Below are positions 1 to 10,972 of a stretch of 64,000 bases of DNA, piece after piece. Location: contig CM025849.1 in the NCBI GenBank assembly GCA_003952965.2, positions 11,685,861 through 11,749,860 on the forward strand, read 5' to 3'. The notes beneath the pieces are model-generated. The model was not told where the DNA came from. It saw only the letters and a list, made by a program, of their open reading frames with translations, and made no database searches. Made by a program: the position numbers and the translations under genes. Position 1 is the stretch's first letter, and each line of letters begins with the position of its first letter. The DNA comes from Morella rubra (lineage: Eukaryota; Streptophyta; Magnoliopsida; Fagales; Myricaceae).

Positions 1-186
1 TCTAAAACATTCCAACCCAGTCCTAGAATTTGGCAGAACCTCCCACTATAATACAATGGTAACGAACACCCCAAACCAAGACCTTTCAGCCCTTCACCAA
101 TATAACCCCAATGTAGAAAACTTACAATAACATAAGATGTATGAAAGTAAACAAGCAACTACCACATGCAACCAATGGAAAATTAC

Positions 187-3100
187 TTGTGAGAAGGAAG
201 TGTGAATTCCAGTCCACCGCCAAAACCTCTTCCTGCCATATTGTTGCCCCAGGCGGGCAATCCAAAACCTGAATGAAAACCCTTCTGCATTGGAGGCGTA
301 TTTTTTACTCCTGCTGGTCTCCACTCACCTCTACCACGACCAGCTATGGGAACCATGTTGACAAGTGGACGAACTTGACCTGGGGCTCCTCCTGGAACAG
401 AGGTTGCTCCAGGTATTGGTGCTGCACCAGGTCTAACGTACTGCATGTTAACAAAAAGGACGTCATAAGTATTTAAATGCAAACACAGGGAAAACAAAAT
501 GGTATGAGTTGATAATTAAAAAAATGCCTTCGAACATCAAAGAGAAAAATTGCCACTACATCATTCAGAGGAAAATAAAGTTACTTGAGAGATTGTGGTA
601 AATTTAAGATGCAAGCCAACCAATAAGAAGAGCAAAGAGGGAAAATCAACCTTTCAAGGGAAAAAAATTTGAGATTCTATGAACAAGTTCATACTTTCAT
701 TCAAGTTATAAAGAGCAGACATACTTCTAAAACCTCGAAATGGTATTGAGAACTAAAGATGAGGAAGAGAGAAAATTTAATCTTAAATGCATATCACGGA
801 TAACCTTTTCAAATCAAATGCAGAGGTAAAAGCCAATAACTGTAGATTCATTTTCGTTATGTATTAATTTTTATTTTATACTAATTACTTTTCTTCCTTA
901 TAGCGTGAAAGAACATGTCATGCTAATCAAGAAACCCGAAAACCCTGATGTAACTGCTGATCAGACCATAGGTTAGAGACAGCAGCACAAAATTATGACA
1001 GAGAGCTTGTTCATTAGGTTTATCCACTTCTGCATAAGGAGGTTAGAGGAATTTGGTTATACATTATATAGAAGCTATATGGCATGCAGAGGACCCATAT
1101 TTTTGTACAAAAAGCAGGAGCTTTGCCGAATAACAACTAGAGGAGGAAAAACAAGGAGCAAAGTTTCAAAAATATTCTTACTAAGAAGTGCTCAATCCTC
1201 AAAAGGACTTGCAAGGGATTAGATGAGTATGCAAAGAAAAAGATAGGATGTACAGAGCCAGAAAACGGCATCAGAAAGCTACAAATCCCAAAATTTTATA
1301 AACCATTACCACAATCGGCTCAAATTTTGCAGATGCAACCAATAAAGCAAGTCAAAATTGGTCCACAGGTTGGGTAGCTTGTGCTTGACTTAGCAACAAT
1401 TTTTTTTCTATATAATATCAAACTTACTTTTGTCTGGTGGAGTGGGAGAGGGGGGTTTTGTAGGGTGCAGCATGTAAGATACGTTGTCACTTCGTTTTAA
1501 ATATCAAGGAAGGAATGTTCTCCACTACATGATGTAGTATTGGAGTCCTCTCAACTACTTGATGTAGTATTGAGTCCACAATTCCGGCACTGTACTTTTT
1601 ATTTGTACATCCAGTGTCCGTATCTGTCCATGCTCATGGAGTCAATAAACAGCTTTAGAAATAACTGCTGTTTCCCAACCACCACAATTGCAGCAACAGA
1701 TTGATGAAGGCATGCCAGGTATAAATTCATTGCCGCATAAACTACTCTTACAAAACAGCTCAATCATGATTATAGATTTTATGAACGACAGATATTTCTT
1801 CTCAGATGGAAATGATGAAAACAATGAGAATGATGATAAAAAAATAACGAACAAACAACACCAAATCTGTGTTAAAAATTGATAATTTTCAAAGACTCTA
1901 CGGATCAGTTGCACTTGTTTATCGTAGGATTATAGCCACACCTATGGATTGCTCAAGAGAAAAATGGTTGCCATTAGAAACACATAACACACGCACCACA
2001 GAGGGCTCCACTACAGATTGAAGCACATATTATATCTTATTGGTTGGGAAGGACCCAAACTGCCATGCTTGGCCATTGCATCAAAGCCAAGGCAAGGTAC
2101 TTCTCATAGGCGGGCGATTGGAGTGACGCGAAACCAGTTCAAATTCTTCCATAATACGCAAATCATAAAAAGGCACCATGGACGAAACTCTTGGTTAACC
2201 AGATGATTTTAGCAGCGAGCTGGAAGCATCAACCTTTTATGCTTGATCGAAATAGGATTTCAGATTACTTTAAGAACCACCGAACATTATGCCAACTAAG
2301 TTTCATTTCCATTACTCACAGTGGAGAAAAATACAATTTTTTTTAAGTGGTCACTTCTTTCTACTTGTTTTCAACATACCATACACGTCAAATGCAAATC
2401 CGAAATCCACAGCATCCATTTTCCCAACAATTCAAACTTTACAATAATTACAAGCCGCAACCACACTTTAATTCTCATCAAACAAGGGGGAGAACACAGT
2501 CCACCCCATGTACACAAAATTTCCCTATTTTCAAACAACATGTAACAAACTGACCTTAAACTGAGAATGAAATGGATGATACCCATGATTGCTATACCCA
2601 AGTTTTGGGGCCACCGGGGCACCCACAACACCGCCAACCCCGCTAACCTTCCCTAACTCACCCGTCTCCTTCCTCTCGCCATCCGCAACTACCACCTGCG
2701 AAGCGTCCTCGGCCCACTCCTGCGCCTCCATATCCTGATTCAGCTCCCCGTCTGCCACAATAACCAGCGGGTCCCCATCCTCATCGTCGTCATCCTCCTC
2801 ATCGCCGCCAATTCCTCCTCTCTCCATTGCCATGGGCCCGTGGTTGTTATCATTCAACACTATCTGCAAATCGTCCTCGCTATCACTGTCCCAATCGTTA
2901 TCGCCGCCGACATCGTCTTTTCTAGAAGCTTCTAGATTCGCCGTCCGTGAGCCCGAGAGTCCCGGAATGATCGGCTCCGAAGCTGCATCGAAAACTCCAG
3001 TATTGCCCTCCTCGATGTCGAAATTTACATTCTTCTCCATCAAATCCCCAGCTCCGCTCCCTCCATAGTTTACATCCTCCGGAGATGCCCTTTTTGGCAA

Positions 3101-3462
3101 TTCCGCATCCCCTATACCCAAAACTTTAGGCCCAGCAGCTAAATCCTCGTCTCTCTCATCGGCAGCAACCAAATTCGGAGAAGAATCGGCCCCGAGGCGG
3201 GCACGGGGCCTCGAGTGGGCTCAGCTGAGCGGGGAGCTAGGGTTTGATCGGAGGGACGATTGGGAGCAGCGGAATTGGAGCTGCCAGCTCCGTAGAGGAT
3301 CTCATCGTCGTCGCTCCTGAGGTTGAGATCGATCGGACGGTGGAGAGATGGCGGCGCAGAGAAACCCTGCTGGGCCTCCGGAGCAGCGGATGATGATGGT
3401 ACCGAAGCAAAAGGTCGGAGGACATCCGTGTACAGATCTCCGAACTCGTCGTCATCTTCCAT
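187..3462 (-). CDS. FIP1: FIP1-like pre-mRNA polyadenylation factor, 5' exons (copy 1, partial)
   Basis: This repeats the first two coding exons of the gene described at 32724-42558: exon 1 at 2555-3462 (starting MEDDDEFGDLY) and exon 2 at 187-440. The ~2.1 kb intron between them begins with GTCAGT and ends with AG. Exon 3 onward would lie left of the window, so I cannot tell whether this copy is complete. Exon 1 carries the same apparent single-base shift, at the C run 3190-3193, as copy 2. Because it is identical to copy 2 even in the intron, it may be an assembly duplicate rather than a second gene. Confidence 0.8.
441..2554 (-). other. FIP1 intron 1 (copy 1)
   Basis: This is a long AT-rich intron without coding content. 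It contains a short palindromic repeat near 1517-1573, where ACTACATGATGTAGT and a close copy occur about 40 bases apart. Its copy 2 equivalent is 39537-41650. Confidence 0.7.
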
Positions 3463-3500
3463 AGAGAGAGAGAGAGAGAGGGAGAGAGGGAGAGTTTGGG
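3463..3500 (-). repeat. GA/CT microsatellite in FIP1 5'UTR (copy 1)
   Basis: A (GA)n tract on the plus strand lies immediately upstream of the FIP1 ATG, so the mRNA leader would be CT-rich. The same tract is at 42559-42596 in copy 2. CT-rich leaders are common in plant housekeeping genes. Confidence 0.75.
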
Positions 3501-5400
3501 AAGGGTTTTGAGGTTTGGGAGGCGTGGTGAGAAGGAATGTGTCCAAACACTAATGTGGCTTTTCTATGTTTTGTGTGTGTGTTTTCCACAGTCTGCTTAC
3601 AGTTTTTCTCTCTTTCTGTTGGTCTTGGGCATCCATTTTGGGTGTTTGTAAAAGTTGAAAATGTATAATTGAAATTTTGTCTCTTTTTTCCGTAATAAAA
3701 ATGTATTTATATAATTGATTACATCTCTAACCAATTATTATATAACAAGAAAAACAACACCATTAATTTTATTAATACGAAAATATCATAAGACTTCACA
3801 ATTGAGTTTCCAATTGCTTTCTTTCTTTATTTGTTTCCTTCTTGATTGGAAAGTTGATTCTTCTTAATTCAAAGATCGATCTTCGTCCAACCAAGATTAA
3901 AGGAAGTTATAAAGGTAAGGATATGTTCGTTTGTAAAAATATTTTAGATATAATAAATGTAATAAAATTTATAAAACTAACATAAAAAATCTCAAAAATT
4001 CCTACACAAACATCAATACCTTTTACATGAATTTTAACAATCTTCTATCTCTACACTTTTTTACCAATTTTCAATATTTTTTTTATTAAAATATTACATC
4101 AAATCATTTTTCTCTACATATTTTTACTAATTCCAATAAAAATTAAATATCCTTAAAACTTGTCTCCAACTTTTACACAAAAACTTATAAAACTTAAATT
4201 TACATAAGTATTCACAATTCTATTAAAATTCTGAAAATCTTACAAGTTCTTATAACCGAACATCCCTATAACGAGATCCAGAGAGCTAATGAACATTCCC
4301 AAGAAAAATATTATAATAAAAATTTCATTGAGCTTTATAATAACTATAAATATTACCCCTCCAAATATTATTTGTACTAAAAAAGAAAAAAAAAATATAT
4401 ATATATCATACAAATTATGTCCTAGTGCTAACAAACCTCACATAGTATTTTCAGAAAAACCTTTATTTATAATCTCAGAACTCTTACCAACTTCTCATTT
4501 CTCAGTTTCAACTACAAATTTCATCATATTTAGTCCATAAACTAATAAAATATTCGATGTTTTTCCTATCATAAGATCTAATTGTTGATATTGTGTCACA
4601 CAGCCTATCTTATGTATATGTAGATTATTATTAGAGAGTGAATATTAATGCATTTTGATATTTTAGGGACTAAATGTAATGAAATTTGTAATTCATATGG
4701 ATAAATGATATTTTGGTGATAGTTTGAAGGCTAAATATAAAAATTATCCAAATTTTTGTTTTGAAATAAAATTTTTCACTTTACACGTTTCGATAGTTCG
4801 CATCCTGAACAATAATATTTTATATACCAATTGTTGATTTCAGACGTTTTACACACTTTTCTCAACTAATCTAATTTTGAACGGTACAAAATTATTTTAT
4901 GTCCAACTTAATGAATTTTTTTTAACAAAAAGTGTAAAATATTTAAAATTAATAGTTTGTGGATCAACGTGACAAAATTTTGATAGTTTAAAGTGTGAAG
5001 TTTCTAAAACTGAGGTTGAAAAATTGCATTATTCCTTTTATTTTTTTTCCTAGTCTTTTCCTAGGCAACCTCAAGTGCTATGGGAAGTAAAGGATTATTG
5101 TGTTAATTGACTCTCATAACTTATGTAATTTGCCCTTTAAAATGAGTTTTACAAAGTTCGAATTTTATACTCCTCACGTGACATAAAAGGTATAGAGCGT
5201 AAAAGATTGTTAACAGTTTACATGTCATTGACTTGGACTCCCAGGACAAAGCTTAAGATTTGGAATACCGAATCTTGCTTTTCTTTTCTTCTTTCCCGAA
5301 ATGTTTAAATAGCATTACTAGGAAGAGAAAGATACAAAGAGTTCATGGTGGATCAGTACCACCAAATATCCAGTTAGTACAGAACAAAGAAGAAGGACTG
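3501..5400. other. FIP1 upstream and AT-rich intergenic DNA (copy 1)
   Basis: No gene is seen. About 3.5-3.7 kb should hold the FIP1 promoter. From 3.7 to 4.6 kb the DNA is very AT-rich with no ORF of note. At about 4690-5030 there is a loose inverted-repeat structure, listed separately. Copy 2 equivalent: 42597-44496. Confidence 0.6.
4690..5030. mobile_element. Possible foldback/MITE relic (copy 1)
   Basis: A left arm around 4775 (TTCACTTTACAC then CGATAG) is roughly the reverse complement of a right arm around 4978-5005 (GATAGTTTAAAGTGTGAAG). The arms are imperfect and I could not define target-site duplications. Copy 2 is at about 43786-44126. Confidence 0.3.
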
Positions 5401-5403
5401 TGA

Positions 5404-5900
5404 TCACATGCAGCGAGGATTGGTCACAGCCCATTGAGCCAAAGAATGCATCATCGAGTTTAGACCTCGCGAAATTTTTCTAGCTGTCCAGAAATTTAAA
5501 GAGGACAATAAAGAGGTGGTTCCCGTGATGGTGTTGAGGATTGACCATTCGCAGTCGAGGTTTTCTTGGTCGAGGGCTAGCTGCTGAAACGGAGCTGGAG
5601 TCATCTTCAAGAACCACCTGCCTAAAACCCAAATTTATGGAGAGGAAAGCGGCTAACAAGGCTACAAGAGCTTCTGCACACAAAGGATCAGTCACTGTCG
5701 AGAGTGGTTAAGTTTTTGCTGCAACAATATTATTGTTTGGGTCAAGGCAGACCGTTGCAGCCATAGGGAAGTAGTGCCTCACTACAACATCATATTGGAT
5801 TCGGAAGGTTGCCTGCGGCAAGATGCTATGCTTATGATGCTGATGACAGACAGAATTAACCTCAGACCAAGCGTGGAAATGTTCTTGTGACAAACGAGTA
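5404..5900 (-). pseudogene. LINE RNase H domain fragment (copy 1)
   Basis: Minus-strand pieces match the RNase H domain that ends plant LINE polyproteins. An N-terminal part reads FRIQYDVVVR and AATVCLDPNNNIVAAKT. A middle part reads AEALVALLAAFLSINLGFRQ then LEDDSSSV. A last part reads INSMMHSLAQWA-like (LNSMMHSLAQWAVTN). The parts lie in more than one frame, with stops between them. No reverse transcriptase or zinc-binding region adjoins it, so it is an old 3' fragment on the opposite strand from the LINE at 13.5 kb. Confidence 0.6.
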
Positions 5901-5989
5901 ATAGAGACAGATAAGCTTAATGGATCAATTGGAGTAGCGGGATAGAGTCTGACTTTGCTTCGCAGGGACCAAATTTGGTCAGAGACAAT

Positions 5990-7188
5990 AGTAGCAAGTA
6001 GCTGAAAAATGATGATAATCTTCTCTTACAGCACACAGATGTCGAGCTGTCCAAAGATTACGCTGAGACGAAATCATCTTCCACAGAACCTTTCTGCTTC
6101 ATTGTATTTTCTTTTACCGTTCTTTACATCTTCTCTCGGAATTCGATGCTTTTTTGCTGGATGGATGAAATCTGGGATTGAGAGAGGTTGTAGGCAGTGA
6201 ATGTCCACCGGAATCTTGCATTTCCAGCCTAAAGAAAGTCAAGTTTTTTTTTTTTTTTATTAACTTTAACAATTGCTATTTGCTTTCCTTCTTGTTTGTC
6301 TTATTTTTGTGCTGGTAAGATGACATGCCAAAGCATAAAGTTGAGGCATAAAATTTCAAACACCGGTGTTGACAATTATGCTGGATAAATGATGATATGG
6401 GGAAATAGATGTTTGTAATTTTCTTTTCGAATTGCATACTGCAACTTTCTTCATGAATTGCATTGTGTAATATGGAGAGAGATGAATAGAACTAGACAGT
6501 GTGTGAGCTCTACACTAATATATATATATCTTTCTTCAAATTACAAGGTGTAAATCTGCAAGGGTCCATATGCATTTATCTTTCTTCAAATTATATAGTA
6601 TAATTTGAATAGAAAATTTTAGAGTATCCGGATCCAACATTCTAAGATCCTCAAAGAGGGACAAGTTCATATCAAAAAAATAATATCCAATTTTACAAGC
6701 ATATCATGATAACTATTTTCTTTCAAAAAACTGAGCACCACTACATCTAGTCAATTGAAGGTCAGCTTCATATTGTCGTGTGACACGAATTATTTATAAT
6801 AAGAATAAATGGCCACTACTCAAGTATGGAGAACTAAATACCCATCATAGAAACCAAGCATGGGGAAATCAAACCCATCCTACTTGTCTTATCCTTGTAA
6901 ATCAGGATAATTTTCAATTTGCAGTTTAAATTAGATGGTTTAATTTCGAGGAGGACACAATATACATTAAATAATATAGAGCCTCATGTGCATTGTGCCT
7001 AAATTTATATTCATCTATGTGGACAAAGACGCTACGTGTACTAGGATGAAAACTTATATACAATAATTATGTAAGGGTAAAATACATTTTTCACATTCTG
7101 TATTGATTCTATATAATCCCAATTTGCTTCAAGTACAAACAAACAGCTAGAGAATGATAGTGGTTTGAGAGGCTGCAAATATATGTCT
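5990..7188. other. Intergenic DNA, nothing recognised (copy 1)
   Basis: AT-rich non-coding sequence with a 16-T run near 6245 and a duplicated short phrase (ATCTTTCTTCAAATTA) at about 6528 and 6578. I see no gene. Copy 2 equivalent: 45086-46284. Confidence 0.5.
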
Positions 7189-7569
7189 GGGTTAAATACA
7201 CTTTTCGTCCCTCGATTATTGAGGTTTTGATACTTTGCACTCAAAACTATTAATTTCGTTATATTTTATCCCTCAACTATCAATCGTTTATACTTTGCAC
7301 CCATAAGTGTTAATTTGGAAGGAAGTTGCTTTTTGGTTCAGTGAAATGACAATTTTACCCTTATATTTTTTTTTTAAATAATTTATATTTTGTATGGGAT
7401 AAATTTGTTAGTTCATTGAAACAAAATAGCAATTTACATCCAAATTAACGGTAGGGAGTGTAAAATGTAAACAGTTGGTAGTTGAGAGAGAAAATGTAAC
7501 AAAATTAATTGTTTGTGTTGTAAAGTATAAGAACTCCAATAATCGGAAAGGCAAAAGTGTACTTTTTCC
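7189..7569. mobile_element. Foldback/MITE element, family A (copy 1)
   Basis: The left arm begins GGGTTAAATACACTTTTCG and continues with ACTTTGCA and TATCCCTCAACTATCAA. The right arm is its reverse complement with mismatches (TTGGTAGTTGAGAGA, then GGCAAAAGTGTACTTTTTCC). Arms are about 110-120 bp around a ~140 bp AT-rich centre. No coding capacity, so it is non-autonomous. The same termini are seen at 15759-16130. Superfamily not assigned because target duplications are unclear. Confidence 0.6.
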
Positions 7570-8430
7570 TATATATTTAGAAGAAAAATGAGGACTTACA
7601 TTTGAATAAGTAGACACAATGGACATTTCTGAATTTAAATATGATTTAATTACACGTAAATTGAATGCCAAATAAAAGTTGACAACATCTAGTAATGCTA
7701 GCTATCAATTACTACGCATCTACTTTAGTTATCAATTTCATATAAAAGGCCCAAAAGCAAAAAGAGATATTATAACATAGAGTCGCATTTCAAGTGTAAA
7801 CATTGCATGTGTTGCCTTAGTGGTAACTCCTTGCTGATTGCCAGGTCATCACACTTGCAGCTTTGAATCTAATTATCCATATGTGCGTGACCTCAACATT
7901 AATGGGTGCGCTTGAAGGATTAAAGGAAGATGCTTTTGAACTCTTCGTTGACATGTAAGGTTGTTTGGTGTTTGGTACTGCAAATTGGATTTTATAATTT
8001 CAAATGGGATAGGTCCTATTTACTATAAAGTTTAAGTATAAGGTGTCAGAAAGGCATACATGATCTTTGTTTGCAATATTATATTAATAGGTATTTGTAA
8101 TGGATAAAAGTTAAATCAACAAGAGAGATAGATGGGGTGCTTGTCATGGACGTGGGGTCATCAAATTTATGGTAATAGCAAGACCATGTGCATAGTCATG
8201 GTTGAATCCGGTGCTCTTGTTGAAAATACAACATGTGGTGTTTGAGACTGTAAATTTAATTGAGGACAACTTATTCCTTACTAAATTAATTGTAAAGGAT
8301 ATGTGTGCATAAGTAAATATCTCCATATATCTATGCTATCAAATGACATGACAACATTTTCTTGGTATGTTTACTCATGAGGAAGAAACAAATAAATATT
8401 TAAGGATATATTCTTGAATTGATTCTTGCC
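7570..8430. other. Intergenic DNA with a TNL-intron-like stretch (copy 1)
   Basis: No gene is seen. Around 7700-7790 the phrases GCATCTACTTTAGTTATCAA and AAAAGGC resemble 59630-59705, inside intron 1 of the TNL at 55464-60435. This suggests a scrap of a further TNL paralogue. Copy 2 equivalent: 46666-47526. Confidence 0.4.
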
Positions 8431-8439
8431 GTATTTTTT

Positions 8440-10760
8440 TCAAGTAATTAAGCAAGGAACATTTTTATGAAACTACAACATAGCGCGTCTTTCAAGTTTT
8501 TTGGGTGATTCTCGTTTAATAACTTCTTTACCCATATCTTGCACTAAGTCATGCAGGGCGACTCTTTGATTTTCATCAATTGTTATGAGTCATTTTTCCA
8601 CAAATTTTTTTATACTAATAACGGAAGAGAAACAACAACTGTTTAGCATTGCAATGATATATCATTTCTTTTTTCCCTTTAAAAAAGAATGCTCTGTCCA
8701 AAAAAATATACTATGCCATTTCACCCAATCCATCATAATTTATTGCGAGTATTTTTTGAATTCTACCCTGAGGAGTTTTTCTGTACTCACTTTTCCTTTC
8801 ATGTATATTTCTACCTTTTAGATCTGAACATAGCACTTTGAAAGTTAAAGGAAGGCCTCCAACGTAAAGTAATATATCTTCCGAGTTCTTTATAATCACC
8901 TATTGGTTTGTAACTTTTGAAGGCATGCCAACAAAAGAGTTGAAGGGTTTCTTTATGATCCAATAATTTTGCCTCATACATTGATTCGACTTCATGAATA
9001 GTTAATAAGTTTTGATATCTTGTTGTTATGATGATTCTACTTCCTGAACCAAACCAATCACGACCTCCAACTTATCTTTTTTAAATTGTCCAAATTATTT
9101 GCATCATTAAGGATTAAGAAGTTTATTAGAGTGGAGCCTAACCTTTATCACAATTGTTCCTTTGTCAACATTTTGAAACTTTAAAAGGCAGAGTTCCTCT
9201 TGCAATTAGAACAAACTACGTTCTCGATGTGATGTTTCTCTAATTTTTGTAATAAAACTACTAGTTTTAAATTGATGAGCAATTGTGTTGTAGATTGCTT
9301 TGGCGATGCTTGTCTTTCCTAGGGCTGTACATGCTGTACCTGACCCGTCGAAACCTACCAAATAGGGTTGGCCTATACACAGGCTAGGTCGAGGTTGGCC
9401 TAGAATACTGGAGCCTATCTATATTAGGTCAGGTGAGTCCTAGACTATCAGTTTCACTTTAGCCTAACCCGACCAGCCATTTCCTAAATTCTGGCGTTTT
9501 GGAGGAGAACCCTAAACAATAAGGTCCTTTTCCTTCTCCTTGTGCGGTCGTGCCTCACTGCTTCCTTGCCATGGAAACGATCTCTAACCTTAGCTTTCTA
9601 TTGGCATGAAAAATGACTAAGATGAAAGTTCTGCGTTGGTAGAGAACCACCCTTGCTCTTTACCCATTGAAGTGAAGATGGAAACTCTTGGCTCACTAGA
9701 AGCCAGGGCTGTTAATGACTTAAATGAGACTCCAGTTGGGTTCTCTTTAGATAGAGGTGGCTAGCATACATGAGCTCACTCAGCAGAAATACCCTTTACT
9801 ACTAGCAAGCATGAGAACAAGCTCCAACCAAATTATGATCCCTAGAGTGGAATACCTTCAATAGCTTGTGACGTTGCAATTGCTTTGCTAGAAAAGAAGC
9901 CAGAATCAGCCACTTACCCTAAGTTTTGATAGAAGCTCTTGATGTTATGGATGATTGTTATTACAGAAGCTGAAGGAACCAATCATTCCAATGGCCATCA
10001 AATCTTCATATTTGCATCATTAAGGCATTAAGAAGGTTAGAACACAGTAACCTTTATCTCAATCCATGTCAAGTTTCTGATTTTAGGTAGAAGTTCCAGT
10101 TTTTTTGTATGTGACAAAACTGAAGAATTGACAGATGTGGCTTATTCTCGCGATGGTCTTTCTAAGATGGCATGTACATGTGTAATCGACCCCCCCCCGA
10201 CAAATAGGCGGGCCAATTCCACCTCTCCACAATGCCTGGGTCGGGCACTTCGCTGAAACATCCCAAAGAGAAAAGAGTAAGAATTGACCTTGAAAGATGT
10301 ATTCCGAATAACGAATGAATAGCCACAGTTTGGATGTGACGCTATCAGGTATTCTAAGGGGGGGGATTAATGTTGCCATTGGATGCCTTAGATTCGATTC
10401 GACCCAACAGATATGTAAACCCTAGTCTTTCCAATTGGACCATCTGATCAGAACCATGGAGTACGAACCCAACTCTGTAGTAAAATTGTTACCTTGTAGA
10501 TGACTATTCCAACAAGATGCTCTGTAACGTATAAATGTGTAATATTTATTATTCTTAAGACATCTTAAACGATTTTTTTGGATGAATTTAGATTCATTCT
10601 TGCAGATACAAATAAAAATGACTTTGGAATCTGCACCAGAAATGGAGTATGAACATAATGTAGTAACAAATGCAATGTAGGCCAGATCTCTGAGATTGGG
10701 CAAGGTTGCGACATTGGCTGTGATCGTCCCTTCGCCAAATCCCCATTTGCCCACAAACGA
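8440..10760 (-). pseudogene. TNL resistance-gene pseudogene, NB-ARC part, interrupted (copy 1)
   Basis: Minus-strand sequence is homologous to the NB-ARC exon of the neighbouring TNL (18825-19897). It ends near the MHDL/DMGKEV region at 8.5 kb. YVGGLPLTFKVL (the GLPL motif) and GRIQKILAINYDGLG lie near 8.73-8.88 kb. GKTSI, the end of the P-loop, lies near 9.31 kb. Beyond that, homology stops and resumes near 10.49 kb with the region before the P-loop. The ~1.1 kb between is an insertion. Many stops and frame changes make it clearly dead. It keeps a stretch between GLPL and the CFFKG region that the younger TNL has lost. No TIR exon or LRR region was found next to it. Confidence 0.8.
9324..10492. 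mobile_element. Insertion in TNL P-loop, with gene-like fragment (copy 1)
   Basis: The insertion starts TAGGGCTGTACATGCTGTAC directly after the P-loop codons and ends before ATGACTATTCCAACAAGATG. The flanking TNL lacks about 75-85 bases here, so insertion came with a small deletion. Inside, 9621-9935 on the plus strand reads in one frame with a few stops: SALVENHPCSLPIEVK, LGSLEARAVNDLNETPVGFS and IACDVAIALLEKKPESATY. This looks like a decayed piece of a host gene I do not recognise. A phrase at 10012-10055 resembles 9100-9145 of the pseudogene itself. Terminal repeats were not established, so the element class is open; a hAT-like origin is possible from the TAGGGCTGT start. Confidence 0.5.
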
Positions 10761-10972
10761 ACATTAGAAACAAATTAATTTGTTGCGGCCTGTCAAATAT
10801 TTCAATCTACACAAAAAATAAAATAAAATAGACCACATCACTTGCTGATGATAGTTTAAAGTAAGGACTCTTCTAAGCAAGACAAGTAAAAGAAAGAAAG
10901 GCTTAGAAAAAAAAAAAGGCAAAAGAGAGAAAGAAAAATGTGTTCAGGTAGGTCCGTTGATGTCCTTAACTC

